Of a stretch of DNA of 64,000 nucleotides, positions 43,163 through 51,545 are shown piece after piece. This stretch comes from Ideonella alba. Its GTDB lineage: Bacteria; Pseudomonadota; Gammaproteobacteria; Burkholderiales; Burkholderiaceae_C. Every line of letters starts with the position of its first letter. The first letter of the stretch is position 1. The notes beneath the pieces are model-generated. The model had not been told where the DNA came from. It was given only the letters and a program-made list of their open reading frames with translations, and did not search any database. Where the stretch lies: the NCBI RefSeq assembly GCF_018069875.1, contig NZ_JAGQDF010000001.1, positions 124,001-188,000 of the forward strand, written 5' to 3'. Both the position numbers and the translations under genes were made by a program.

Positions 43163-43885
43163 GTGACGCCACCCCTTGCCACCCGTCTGTCGGACACCAC
43201 CGCGCTGCGGCTGGACTCGGCGCTGCAACTGCTGCAGCAGTCGGGCCACGCCGCGTTGCCGGGTGCGCCGGGCAGCGTGGCCTGGCTGCAGGGGGTGATC
43301 GACGCGCTGTGCGACCTCTCCAGCCGTGACGCGCTGACCGGTCTGGCCAACCGCCGCGCCTTCGAGGCGGCGCTGGGCCGCGAGATCGACCGCGTCGCCC
43401 GCTCCGGCGAGCCGGCCCTGCTGCTGCTGCTGGACATCGACCATTTCAAGCGGGTCAACGACACCTACGGCCACCAGGCTGGCGACGTCGTCATCCAGGC
43501 GGTGGCCGACATCCTGCGCGACTGCGTCCGGCCGATGGACCTGCCGGCCCGCATCGGCGGCGAGGAGTTCGCCATCGTGCTGCCCAACTGCCCGCCGGCC
43601 TTCGGCCAGACCGTGGCCGAGCGCCTGCGCGCCCGGCTCGAGAGCCAGACCATCGCGCTGGGCCCGCAGCAGCACCTGGGTGTGACGGTCAGCGTCGGTG
43701 GTGCCTATGCCCCGCAGTGGGTGCGCTCCTCGTCCACGCTGTGGATCGAGCGGGCCGACCTGCAGCTCTACCGCGCGAAGGCCGAGGGCCGCAACCGCAC
43801 CTGTCTGGAACCGACTCCCGTGTCGCTGGTGAGCGCCGAGGAGAAGGGCATGCTCTTTGGCGGCCCGAGCTGGGATCAATCATGA
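43163..43885 (+). CDS. GGDEF diguanylate cyclase, soluble
   Basis: A 240-residue diguanylate cyclase with active-site GGEEF at residues 132-136 and the substrate block DIDHFKRVNDTYGHQAGD (91-108). An allosteric I-site, RPMD (123-126), lies five residues before GGEEF, so product inhibition is expected. The short N terminus has no sensor or membrane domain. I chose the GTG at 43163; in-frame sequence further up is Pro/Gly-rich and unlike protein. The stop overlaps the MinD-like gene (ATGA). Divergent from cheR. Confidence 0.88.
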   Translation: MTPPLATRLSDTTALRLDSALQLLQQSGHAALPGAPGSVAWLQGVIDALCDLSSRDALTGLANRRAFEAALGREIDRVARSGEPALLLLLDIDHFKRVNDTYGHQAGDVVIQAVADILRDCVRPMDLPARIGGEEFAIVLPNCPPAFGQTVAERLRARLESQTIALGPQQHLGVTVSVGGAYAPQWVRSSSTLWIERADLQLYRAKAEGRNRTCLEPTPVSLVSAEEKGMLFGGPSWDQS

Positions 43886-44664
43886 CGACCGCCTCCGCCC
43901 CCACCGATCGCCGCGCCCAGATCACCGCCATCACCAGCGGCAAGGGTGGCGTGGGCAAGACCTTCGTCTCGGCCAACCTGGCCGCCGCGCTGGCCCGCCA
44001 GGGCGAGCGGGTGCTGGTGCTGGACGCCGACCTGGGCCTGGCCAACCTGGACGTGGTGCTGAACCTCTTCCCCAAGGTCACGCTGCACGACGTCTTCACC
44101 GGCAAGAACTCGCTGGAGGACGCGATCCTGCCGGCCCCCGGCGGCTTCTCGGTGCTGCTGGCCGGCTCGGGCATGGTCGAGTACTCGCGCCTGACGCCCG
44201 AGGTGCGTGACCAGCTGACCGAGGTGATCCAGCGCGTGCGCCCGCGCTTCGACCGCATCCTGCTCGACACCGGCGCCGGCATCTCCGATGTGGTGCTCTA
44301 CACCGTCTCACTGGCCGACGAGGTGCTGGTGGTGGCCACGCCCGAGCCCACCTCGCTGACCGACGCCTATGCCACCATCAAGGTCCTGGCCACCACCCAG
44401 GGCCGGCGTGACCTGCAGCTGCTGGTCAACCAGGTCGGCCGCAGCGGCGAGGGCCGCACCATCCGCGGCCAGCTGCAGCAGGTGGTCGATCGCTACGTCA
44501 CGCCCGGCCTGTCCGAGCCGGTGAAGCTGGCCTTTGTGGGCGAGCTGCCGGTGGACCCCAACGTGCGCGAGGCCGTGAAGCGGCGACAATTGCTGCTCGA
44601 ATGCTTCCCCGGGAGCCCCGCCGCCCAGGCCGTGGTGGCCGTGGCCACCCGCCTGGCCACGTGA
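43882..44664 (+). CDS. MinD/ParA-family ATPase, FlhG-like
   Basis: A 260-residue deviant Walker ATPase. Walker A is SGKGGVGKTFVSANLA (Lys21 and Lys26), and LDADLGLANLDVVLNLFP is the switch region. Closest by eye to FlhG/FleN/YlxH, which counts flagella. However the N-terminal DQAxxLR-type motif that contacts FlhF is missing (it begins MTTASAPTDRRAQ), so the FlhG role is not secure. No MinC, MinE or flagellar gene is in the window. Joined by 4-bp overlaps to GGDEF upstream and globin downstream. Confidence 0.87.
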   Translation: MTTASAPTDRRAQITAITSGKGGVGKTFVSANLAAALARQGERVLVLDADLGLANLDVVLNLFPKVTLHDVFTGKNSLEDAILPAPGGFSVLLAGSGMVEYSRLTPEVRDQLTEVIQRVRPRFDRILLDTGAGISDVVLYTVSLADEVLVVATPEPTSLTDAYATIKVLATTQGRRDLQLLVNQVGRSGEGRTIRGQLQQVVDRYVTPGLSEPVKLAFVGELPVDPNVREAVKRRQLLLECFPGSPAAQAVVAVATRLAT

Positions 44665-45080
44665 GCTCTGCAGACCACCCCGACGACGCCCCCCCGCCCG
44701 GCCCCACGCCCTTTGACCGCCTCGGCGGCGAGAGCGGCGTGCGCGCCCTGGTCGACCGCTTCTACGACCTGATGGACCTGGAGCCGGCCTACGCCCGGCT
44801 GCGCGCCGTGCACGGCAGCACACTGGCCGACGCCCGCGACAAGCTGTTCTGGTTCCTGTGCGGCTGGCTGGGCGGCCCGGACCATTACATCCAGCGTTTC
44901 GGCCACCCGCGGCTGCGCGCGCGCCACCTGCCCTTCAGGATCGGCAGCGTCGAGCGCGACCAGTGGCTGGCCTGCATGTTCCAGGCGATGCAGGAACTGA
45001 ACGTGGAGCGCAGCCTGGCCGAGCGGCTCGAGAAGAGCCTGTTCGACACGGCCGACTGGATGCGCAACACGCCGGGCTGA
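44661..45080 (+). CDS. Group II truncated hemoglobin
   Basis: A 139-residue globin with a disordered Pro-rich N-terminal tail (about 1-17). It has FDRLGGESGVRALVDRFYDLM (helices A/B, with the B10 Tyr), FGHPRLRARHLPF around the proximal His, and GSVERDQWLACM with the TrHbII-type Trp at G8. These proteins bind oxygen or NO. GTG start at 44661 overlaps the MinD-like stop. A seven-C run lies in codons 9-12. Confidence 0.87.
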   Translation: MSSADHPDDAPPPGPTPFDRLGGESGVRALVDRFYDLMDLEPAYARLRAVHGSTLADARDKLFWFLCGWLGGPDHYIQRFGHPRLRARHLPFRIGSVERDQWLACMFQAMQELNVERSLAERLEKSLFDTADWMRNTPG

Positions 45081-45100
45081 CCGGATCCAGCTGGCGCCGC

Positions 45101-45129
45101 GACGGCGGCGTTTCGCGCCGCGCGCCGTC
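45101..45129 (+). terminator. Hairpin after the globin gene
   Basis: GACGGCG...CGCCGTC (7 bp) encloses GCG-TTT-CGC, 20 nt after the globin stop and followed by ATTTCAT. It probably ends the GGDEF-MinD-globin operon. Confidence 0.4.
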
Positions 45130-45206
45130 ATTTCATCGCACGCCCCATGCGGCGCGGCGTCCCGGCCGCGACAGTCTCCCCATCGATTGATTCACCGGAG
45201 ACTGCC

Positions 45207-45689
45207 ATGACCGCCACCATCCCCACCTGGGTTCCCGTCCTGTTCGTCGCGCTGGCCTGGCTGGGCTACCGCCTGTCGCAGCCGCGCACGGTCCGCCCCG
45301 GCAAGCTGCTGCTGGTGGCGCTGGGCATGTTTGCCTTCTCGCTCTACGGCCTGGTCGGCACCTTCGGGCTGGCGCCGCTGGCGCTGGGGCTGTGGCTGCT
45401 GGGCTATGCCTTGTCGATGACCCTGGGCGCCCGGCACTTCACGGCGCGCGGCCTGACAGCCGTGGGTGAGCTGGTCCGCATGCCTGGCAGCTGGGTGCCG
45501 CTGGCGCTCCTGATGGGGATCTTCATGGCCAAGTTCGTGCTGGGCGCGGCCATGGCGGTGCGCTCGCCGATGCTGCACGACCTGGCCTTCATCGCGGGCA
45601 TGAGCGGGGTGCTGGGTGTCCTGAGCGGTGGCTTCGGAGCCCGTGCGCTGGCGGCGCTGCGTTGCGTGGCCCAGACCCCGGCGGCCTGA
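45207..45689 (+). CDS. Four-span membrane protein, unknown function
   Basis: A 160-residue protein with hydrophobic spans near residues 8-24, 33-50, 54-72 and 96-113. Sequence includes WVPVLFVALAWLGYRLSQPR and LVALGMFAFSLYGLVG. It may belong to the DUF6622 group, which I recall only loosely. Shine-Dalgarno CGGAG is 8 nt upstream. Its stop is 22 bp before the convergent YCII gene. Confidence 0.78.
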   Translation: MTATIPTWVPVLFVALAWLGYRLSQPRTVRPGKLLLVALGMFAFSLYGLVGTFGLAPLALGLWLLGYALSMTLGARHFTARGLTAVGELVRMPGSWVPLALLMGIFMAKFVLGAAMAVRSPMLHDLAFIAGMSGVLGVLSGGFGARALAALRCVAQTPAA

Positions 45690-45711
45690 GGCCTCCCAAC
45701 CAGCGCCCGGT

Positions 45712-46053
45712 TCAGGACGCCGGATCGAACATGATCTCCCGCACGTCCTGGGCACAGCGGCAGGCACGGGCGATCTTCGCCGCCCAGGCCAGCGCCTCGT
45801 CGCGCGTGGCCACCTCGATCACCGAGAAGCCGCCGACCACCGCCTTGCGCTCGGGCACCGGACCGGGGGTGACGGTGCCGTCCGGCGCCACGACGGCGGC
45901 CTGCTGACGCTGCAGGCCGCCGCCAAAGATCCAGACGCCGGCGGCCTTGGCCTCACTCAGCACGGCGTGCGCGGCCTCGCCGACGGCGGGCCAGTCGGCG
46001 TCGGGGATGTGGTCCATCGCGCCGTCGTCGAAGGAGATCAGGTAGCGGGGCAT
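45712..46053 (-). CDS. YCII-related domain protein
   Basis: A 113-residue ferredoxin-like protein, opening MPRYLISFDDGAMDHIPD and ending IEVATRDEALAWAAKIA, as in the YCII-related/DGPF family. These small proteins often neighbour SRPBCC-type or sigma-factor genes, as here. Function unknown. Divergent from the SRPBCC gene (92 bp between starts). Confidence 0.85.
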   Translation of the reverse strand: MPRYLISFDDGAMDHIPDADWPAVGEAAHAVLSEAKAAGVWIFGGGLQRQQAAVVAPDGTVTPGPVPERKAVVGGFSVIEVATRDEALAWAAKIARACRCAQDVREIMFDPAS

Positions 46054-46145
46054 CGCGGGTGTCCTTGTATCGTGGGCGGTGTCGAACCGGGCCGGGTTCA
46101 TTCGTCGTCCTGGCTCCACCCCTCGTCTTTGAAAGGCACCCGACC

Positions 46146-46592
46146 ATGGCCACCGGCACCGTCCGACTGCACCGCATCCTCAAGGCGCCGCCCGAGCGTG
46201 TCTACCGGGCTTTCCTCGAGCCCGACGCGCTGGCGCGCTGGCTGCCGCCCTATGGCTTCACGTGCATCGTCCACCACCTGGACGCCCGCGTGGGCGGTAC
46301 GCACCGCCTGTCCTTCCGCAACTTCGGCAGCGGGCACGCCCACTCCTTTGGCGGCGAGTACCTGGAGCTGGTGCCGAACGAGCGCCTGCGCTACACCGAC
46401 CGCTTCGACGACGCGAACCTGCCTGGCGAGATGACGGTCACCGTGCAGCTGCGGGCCGTGGTCTGCGGCACCGAGCTGAGCGTGGTGCAAGAGGGCATTC
46501 CGGCCGTGATCCCCACCGAGATGTGCTATCTGGGATGGCAGGAATCGCTGGAGCAGCTGGCCCGCCTGGTCGAGCCCGAGATCCCGGGCTGA
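46146..46592 (+). CDS. SRPBCC (AHSA1-like) family protein
   Basis: A 148-residue START-like protein. It opens TVRLHRILKAPPERVYRAFL and continues RWLPPYGFTCIVHHLDARVGG, the AHSA1/activator-of-Hsp90-like SRPBCC pattern with a hydrophobic ligand pocket. It ends LGWQESLEQLARLVEPEI. Ligand unknown. It forms a divergent pair with the YCII gene. Confidence 0.87.
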   Translation: MATGTVRLHRILKAPPERVYRAFLEPDALARWLPPYGFTCIVHHLDARVGGTHRLSFRNFGSGHAHSFGGEYLELVPNERLRYTDRFDDANLPGEMTVTVQLRAVVCGTELSVVQEGIPAVIPTEMCYLGWQESLEQLARLVEPEIPG

Positions 46593-46604
46593 GCGGCGGG
46601 CGGC

Positions 46605-47255
46605 TCAGCGCTGCCGGCTGGCCAGCAGCACGATCAGTGCGCCGGCGCCGCCCTGCGGCCCGCTGGCCTGCGCGAAGGCGATGACTTCCTGGCGCTGCGC
46701 CAGCCAGCGCTGCACCTTGGCCTTGAGCACCGGCTGCTTGCCGGGCGAGCCATGGCCCTTGCCGTGGATCACGCGCACGCAGCGGTGGCTTTGCTGGTGG
46801 GCCTGGCGGATGAAGTCGGCCAGGCTCTCGCGCGCCTCGTCGCGGCGCAGGCCGTGCAGGTCCAGCTGGCGCTGGATCGCCCAGTGGCCCTTGCGCAGCT
46901 TGGCCAGCACATCGGGTGCGATGGCGGGGCGGCGAAAGCCCAGGCCGTCGTCGGTCAGCAGCAGCGACTCGACATCGACCTCGTCGGACAGCGCCTCGGC
47001 CAGCGCAGCCTGTTCGTCCAGCTCGCGCTGGCGCGGCTCGGGCGGCGGCGGCTGGTGGGCGTGCAGCACCCGCTGCGGTCCCTTGACCGGCTGCACCGGG
47101 CCCACGGCCAGCGCGAAGGCCTGCTGCTCACGCCACCGGCGCGCCTGCTCGGCGGCCTGGCGCTGGCGCTCGGCCTCGGCAGCCGCCTCGGCGCGGCGCA
47201 GCTCGTCGCGCAGGGCGCCGAGATCACGCAGGTCGCGGACAGCTCGCTTGGTCAT
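46605..47255 (-). CDS. Smr (MutS2 C-terminal-like) domain protein
   Basis: A 216-residue protein. The N-terminal half (about 1-110) is charged and coiled-coil-like (ELRRAEAAAEAERQRQAAEQ). The C-terminal Smr domain reads QLDLHGLRRDEAR, CVRVIHGKGHGSPGK and GGAGALIVLL, the three motifs of the family, which has nicking endonuclease activity in MutS2 and SmrA/SmrB. SmrB acts on collided ribosomes in E. coli; this stand-alone form is similar in layout. Convergent with the SRPBCC gene. Confidence 0.9.
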   Translation of the reverse strand: MTKRAVRDLRDLGALRDELRRAEAAAEAERQRQAAEQARRWREQQAFALAVGPVQPVKGPQRVLHAHQPPPPEPRQRELDEQAALAEALSDEVDVESLLLTDDGLGFRRPAIAPDVLAKLRKGHWAIQRQLDLHGLRRDEARESLADFIRQAHQQSHRCVRVIHGKGHGSPGKQPVLKAKVQRWLAQRQEVIAFAQASGPQGGAGALIVLLASRQR

Positions 47256-47321
47256 GGCCCAAGGCTAACCGATCGCAGAGCAAGCCCGGGCGGACCAGCC
47301 GCAAACCCCCTCGTCACACTG

Positions 47322-47412
47322 ACTGGAGCCTCCCTCTCGGAGGGAGGCTGGAGGGAGCCAAACGCCGAACTGGAGCCCCCTTCTCGGAGGGGGGCTCGGG
47401 GGAGCTCAACGC
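47322..47412. repeat. Two imperfect 44-bp tandem hairpin repeats
   Basis: Copies at 47322-47365 and 47369-47412 share ACTGGAGCC at the start, TCTCGGAGGG in the centre and AACGC at the end. Each centre folds: AGCCTCCCT-CTCGG-AGGGAGGCT in copy 1, and AGCCCCC with GGGGGCT around TTCTCGGA in copy 2. The stems differ by paired changes, so folding seems conserved. They lie in the 188-bp gap between the Smr gene and lysS. Confidence 0.6.
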
Positions 47413-47421
47413 GATAGCCTC

Positions 47422-47450
47422 AGGCTAGGAGCCCTGTGGGCTCCTAGCCT
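47422..47450 (-). terminator. lysS terminator overlapping its stop codon
   Basis: AGGCTAGGAGCCC-TGT-GGGCTCCTAGCCT is a perfect 13-bp stem with a 3-nt loop. The lysS TAG (47444-47446) lies inside the right arm. A second stem, TTCCCGGCG-CAG-CGCCGGGAA (47450-47470), abuts it inside the last lysS codons. Confidence 0.6.
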
Positions 47451-48967
47451 TCCCGGCGCAGCGCCGGGAACAGGATGACGTCGCGGATGCTGGGCGAGTT
47501 GGTCAGCAGCATCATCAGGCGGTCGATGCCGATGCCGCAGCCGCCGGTGGGGGGCATGCCGTACTCCAGCGCGCGGATGAAGTCGGCGTCATAGAACATC
47601 GCCTCGTCGTCGCCGGCTTCCTTGTTGGCCACCTGGGCGTGGAAGCGCTGGGCCTGGTCCTCGGCATCGTTCAGCTCGGAGAAGCCGTTGCCGAACTCGC
47701 GGCCAGTGATGAACAGCTCGAAGCGCTCGGTGATGGTCGGGTTGCTGTCGCTGGCGCGGGCCAGCGGCGAGACCTCCACCGGGTAGTCGATGATGAAGGT
47801 GGGCTGCCACAGCTGCTCCTCCACCACCGCTTCGAACAGACCGAACTGCAGCTGCGCCAGGCCCCAGTGCTTGGGCGGCTCCTCGCCCAGTTCCTTCAGC
47901 CGGGCGTGGATGGCGGCGGCATCGTCGGCCTGGGCGGCGGTCAGGCCGGCGTGGGCCACCAGCGAGTCGCGCACCGACAGGCGGGCGAAGGGCTCGTCCA
48001 GGCGCACTTCCTTGTCACCGTAGACCAGGCGGGCGGTGCCGGTGGCCGCGCGCGCGGCATGGCGCAGCAGGGCCTCGGTGAAGTCCATCAGGTCGTGGTG
48101 GTTCCAGTAGGCCGCATAGAACTCCATCATCGTGAATTCCGGGTTGTGCCGGACGCTGATGCCTTCGTTGCGGAAGTTGCGGTTGATCTCGAACACCCGC
48201 TCGAAGCCGCCCACCACCAGGCGCTTGAGGTAGAGCTCGGGCGCGATGCGCAGGAACATCTCCTGGTCCAGCGCGTTGTGGTGGGTGGTGAAGGGTCGCG
48301 CATTGGCGCCGCCCGGGATCGGGTGCAGCATCGGCGTCTCAACCTCGAGGAAGCCGTGCTCGACCATGAAGTTGCGGATCGAGGCCACGCCCTTGCTGCG
48401 GGCGATGAAACGGGTGCGCGCCTCCTCGTCGGTCATCAGGTCGACGTAGCGCTGGCGGTACTTCTGCTCCTGGTCGGTCATGCCGTGGAACTTGTCCGGC
48501 AGCGGGCGCAGGCTCTTGGTCAGCAGGCGGATGCGGCTGGCCTTGACCGAGAGTTCACCGGTCTTGGTCTTGAACAGCGTGCCCTCGCAGCCCAGGATGT
48601 CGCCCAGGTCCCAGTGCTTGAACGCGGCCAGCGCCTCGGGGCCGACCATGTCCTGGGTGATGTAGAGCTGGATGCGGCCGGTGGCGTCCTGCAGCGTGGC
48701 GAAGCAGGCCTTGCCCATCACGCGCTTGAGCATCATGCGGCCGGCCACGCTGACCTGCACGGGGGCGCCTTCGAGCGCCTCGTTGTCCTTCTCGCCATGC
48801 GCCTGGTGCAGCGCGGCGGCGCGATGGCCGGGCTTGAAGTCGTTGGGGAACACCGCCTGGCCGCTGGCCTGGGCCGCGGCGCGCAGGCCGGCCAGTTTCT
48901 CGCGGCGCTCGGCGATCAGCTGGTTGTCGTCGTCGGGCGTCAGGGGAACAGGCGTGTCGTGGCTCAT
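47444..48967 (-). CDS. lysS: Lysyl-tRNA synthetase, class II
   Basis: A 507-residue class IIb synthetase. The N-terminal OB-fold anticodon domain (about 60-165) has [18 protein letters not shown]. Class II motif 2 is visible as [20 protein letters not shown], and motif 3 as [13 protein letters not shown]. Full length. Start at the ATG at 48967 ([20 protein letters not shown]); in-frame upstream sequence is antisense to the next gene. Terminated by hairpins that overlap the stop. Confidence 0.97.
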   Translation of the reverse strand: MSHDTPVPLTPDDDNQLIAERREKLAGLRAAAQASGQAVFPNDFKPGHRAAALHQAHGEKDNEALEGAPVQVSVAGRMMLKRVMGKACFATLQDATGRIQLYITQDMVGPEALAAFKHWDLGDILGCEGTLFKTKTGELSVKASRIRLLTKSLRPLPDKFHGMTDQEQKYRQRYVDLMTDEEARTRFIARSKGVASIRNFMVEHGFLEVETPMLHPIPGGANARPFTTHHNALDQEMFLRIAPELYLKRLVVGGFERVFEINRNFRNEGISVRHNPEFTMMEFYAAYWNHHDLMDFTEALLRHAARAATGTARLVYGDKEVRLDEPFARLSVRDSLVAHAGLTAAQADDAAAIHARLKELGEEPPKHWGLAQLQFGLFEAVVEEQLWQPTFIIDYPVEVSPLARASDSNPTITERFELFITGREFGNGFSELNDAEDQAQRFHAQVANKEAGDDEAMFYDADFIRALEYGMPPTGGCGIGIDRLMMLLTNSPSIRDVILFPALRREG

Positions 48968-49063
48968 GGCGGAAGACAAGAAGGGGTGAGGCCCGGAAGC
49001 TGCGGGCAAACCCCCGATTGTAGGTGGCCGGCTGAACCGGACATGACGGGCTCGGGCGCCTTC

Positions 49064-49069
49064 TAGAAT
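49064..49069 (+). promoter_or_regulatory. TAGAAT -10 box upstream of the polysaccharide locus
   Basis: TAGAAT lies 10 bp before the acetyltransferase ATG at 49079, in the 111-bp gap between lysS and the plus-strand locus. No convincing -35 element is visible at the right distance, so this is weak. Confidence 0.3.
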
Positions 49070-49078
49070 GCGCGCAGC

Positions 49079-49630
49079 ATGAACGCCGCCCTGCGCGCTG
49101 CGCTGGACCAGGGCTATTTCCTGGTGCTGCAGCTGATCAATGTCCTCCACGGCCTGCTGCCCTTTGCGCTGCGGCCGCTGCTGTACCGGGCCTGCGGCTA
49201 CCGGGTGCACCGCAGCGCCACGCTGCAGGGCGGGGTGCGCTTCTTCCACGTGGGGCGGCTGGAGGTGGGCGAGGGCTCGCTGGTCAACCGCGGCGTGCTG
49301 CTGGACAACCGCGGCGGCATCCGCATCGGCCGGCAGGTCTCGATCGCCCACGATGCGCGCATCTACACCATGGGCCACGACCCGCATGATCCGGATTTCG
49401 TCACCAAGTCGGCGCCGGTGCAGATCGACGACCACGCGGTGGTGTTCGCCGCCGCGATGATCATGCCCGGCGTGCACCTGGGCGAGGGCTGCGTGGTGAT
49501 GGCCGGCTCGGTCGTCACGCAGGACGTGCCGCCCGGCCGGATGGTCGGCGGCAACCCGGCGCGTGACCTGGGCGAGCGTCGCTGCACGCCGCGCTACCGC
49601 CTCAAGCGCCGCTTCTGGTTCGCGCATTGA
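49079..49630 (+). CDS. Hexapeptide-repeat (LbH) acyltransferase
   Basis: A 183-residue acetyltransferase of the WcaF/NodL-like group. The left-handed beta helix is seen as repeated hexapeptides such as [32 protein letters not shown]. The catalytic His lies in [10 protein letters not shown] (about 97-106). The N-terminal 35 residues are hydrophobic ([16 protein letters not shown]) and may contact the membrane. First gene of the plus-strand polysaccharide operon. Confidence 0.88.
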   Translation: MNAALRAALDQGYFLVLQLINVLHGLLPFALRPLLYRACGYRVHRSATLQGGVRFFHVGRLEVGEGSLVNRGVLLDNRGGIRIGRQVSIAHDARIYTMGHDPHDPDFVTKSAPVQIDDHAVVFAAAMIMPGVHLGEGCVVMAGSVVTQDVPPGRMVGGNPARDLGERRCTPRYRLKRRFWFAH

Positions 49631-50757
49631 GCACGGCGGCACCGCGGCGCATCGCCCTGGTCGACCCGGGCGCCTATGTGTTGCCCTACCTGTACCAGCT
49701 GGTGCGGGCGCTGGCCGCGCGCGGCGATGTGGTGAGCGTGTGGCTGTCGAGCACCCGCTACAACGCCGAGTTCGGCCAGGCCTTGCGCGCGCTGCCGGGC
49801 GTGGTGCTGCACGAGCGGGCCATCTCGTCCTCGGTGGCGCCGCGCTGGCGCGGGGCGCTGGCCTACCTGGCGCAGCTGGCCAGCGTGCTGCGCCATGCAC
49901 GGCGTCAGGACTTGGTGAACCTGCAGTGGGTGGGCGCCGGGCCGTGGTGGCTGGAGGGCCTGGTGTTCGGCGTGCTGCTGCCGTGTCTGGGGGTGCCGCT
50001 GGCGCTGACCGTGCACAACGCGGTGCCGCATGGCTTTGCGGGCCGACAGCACCGGCCCACGCGCTGGCTGGCGACGCGTGCGGCGCGGCTGATCTTCGCC
50101 AGCCAGGCCTCGCTGGACGACTTCCTGGCCCGCTACGGGGAATCCTTCCGCTCGCGCAGCACGCTGCTGCCGCACGGCCTGCTGCCACTCACCCCCGAGG
50201 CGCCCGCCCAGCCCTGCGAGCCGCTGCCGCGACCCGAGGCCCTGGTGTTCTGGGGCCGCGTCCAGCGCTACAAGGGCATTGAGCTGTTCGCCGACCTGGC
50301 GCGCCACCCTGGCTGGCACGCGCGCGGCCTGCCGCTGGAAGTGCACGGCGCCTGGGCTGCCGAACTGCACCCGCTGCGCGACGAGCTGCGGGGGCTGGGC
50401 GTGACCGTGGTCGATGCCTACCTGGACGAGGCCGCGCTGCGGGCCCTGATGCAGCGCCCGGTGCTGTTCCTGCTGCCCTACCAGCGCGCCACGCAGTCGG
50501 GGGCGATGTATGCGCTGCTGCACCATGGCCGCTGCTTCGCCTGCAGCGACAGCGGCGACCTGGGGCAGTTCATGCGCGGCCATGGTCTGCAGGACCTGCT
50601 GCTGGGCGAGCGCAGCGCCGAGGCGGTGCTGGCGCTGCTGGACCGCCTGGCCGCGCGCGCCGAACCCCTGGCGGCGGCCTTCGCCCAGGCCCAGCAGGCG
50701 CTGGGCTGGGACCGGCTGCTGGCGGCCCACCCCGAGGCCTACGCAGCCTGGCGCTGA
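49627..50757 (+). CDS. Glycosyltransferase, GT4-like
   Basis: A 376-residue GT-B transferase. It starts at a TTG overlapping the acetyltransferase stop (TTGA). N-terminal [20 protein letters not shown] forms the first Rossmann unit. The donor half has [20 protein letters not shown] and ends [20 protein letters not shown], as in GT4 enzymes, though the classic EGxP-type Glu is replaced by QSGAM. Sugar donor unknown. Second gene of the operon. Confidence 0.85.
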   Translation: MSTAAPRRIALVDPGAYVLPYLYQLVRALAARGDVVSVWLSSTRYNAEFGQALRALPGVVLHERAISSSVAPRWRGALAYLAQLASVLRHARRQDLVNLQWVGAGPWWLEGLVFGVLLPCLGVPLALTVHNAVPHGFAGRQHRPTRWLATRAARLIFASQASLDDFLARYGESFRSRSTLLPHGLLPLTPEAPAQPCEPLPRPEALVFWGRVQRYKGIELFADLARHPGWHARGLPLEVHGAWAAELHPLRDELRGLGVTVVDAYLDEAALRALMQRPVLFLLPYQRATQSGAMYALLHHGRCFACSDSGDLGQFMRGHGLQDLLLGERSAEAVLALLDRLAARAEPLAAAFAQAQQALGWDRLLAAHPEAYAAWR

Positions 50758-50790
50758 GCCCGTTCCCCCGGTGCGACAATGCCGGGTTCC

Positions 50791-51543
50791 ATGAAAAGCA
50801 TCGTCAAAGCCGCGCTGGCCGGGGCCGGCTGGGAACTCTCCCGCCCCGCCGAGCGTGAAGACCAGGCCCTGGCCGACCTGAGCGAAGCCGACCGCGCCAT
50901 CGTCCGCCGCGTGGCCCCGTTCACGATGACCGGGCTGGAGCGCCGCGCCAGCCTGCTGGGCGCGGTCGACCATGTGGTGCGCCACCGCATCCCGGGCGAC
51001 ATCGTCGAGTGCGGTGTCTGGCGCGGCGGCAGCATGATGGCGATCGCGCTGGCGCTGATGGCGCGCGGTGATACCTCGCGCCACCTGTACCTCTACGACA
51101 CCTTCGAGGGCATGAGCGCGCCCACCGAGCACGACCGCGCGCTCAGCGGTGAGGCCGCCGCCGACCAGCTGGCCCGCACCGGGCGCGACCACCCGCTGTG
51201 GGCCGTGGCCAGCCTGGAGGACGTGCAGGCCAACCTGGCCAGCACCGGCTACCCGGCCGAGCGCATCCATTTCGTGCGCGGCAAGGTGGAAGACACCATC
51301 CCCGCCACGCTGCCCGGCGCGGTGGCCTTGCTGCGCCTGGACACCGACTGGTACGAGAGCACCCGGCATGAGCTGCAGCACCTCTACCCGCTGCTGGCCC
51401 GCCACGGCCTGCTGATCATCGACGACTACGGCCACTGGCAGGGCGCGCGGCGGGCGGTGGACGAGTACTTCGCCGCCCAGCCCGAGCCGGTCTTCCTGCA
51501 CCGCGTGGACTACACCGCGCGGCTGGTGGTCAAGCACGGCTGA
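50791..51543 (+). CDS. TylF/MycF-type O-methyltransferase
   Basis: About 250 residues (254 if started at the ATG at 50779). The block IVECGVWRGGSMMAIALAL is the SAM-binding motif of the TylF/MycF family, sugar O-methyltransferases. The metal-binding region reads LLRLDTDWYESTRHEL and LLIIDDYGHWQGAR. It likely methylates a sugar of the surface glycan. I took 50791 because 50779 has no clear ribosome binding site; neither does. Confidence 0.86.
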   Translation: MKSIVKAALAGAGWELSRPAEREDQALADLSEADRAIVRRVAPFTMTGLERRASLLGAVDHVVRHRIPGDIVECGVWRGGSMMAIALALMARGDTSRHLYLYDTFEGMSAPTEHDRALSGEAAADQLARTGRDHPLWAVASLEDVQANLASTGYPAERIHFVRGKVEDTIPATLPGAVALLRLDTDWYESTRHELQHLYPLLARHGLLIIDDYGHWQGARRAVDEYFAAQPEPVFLHRVDYTARLVVKHG

Positions 51544-51545
51544 CG

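Noticed and set aside
48968-50188. In-frame N-terminal extension of lysS
   Set aside because: The extra sequence is low-complexity antisense of the acyltransferase and glycosyltransferase genes; the lysS protein has its natural start at 48967.
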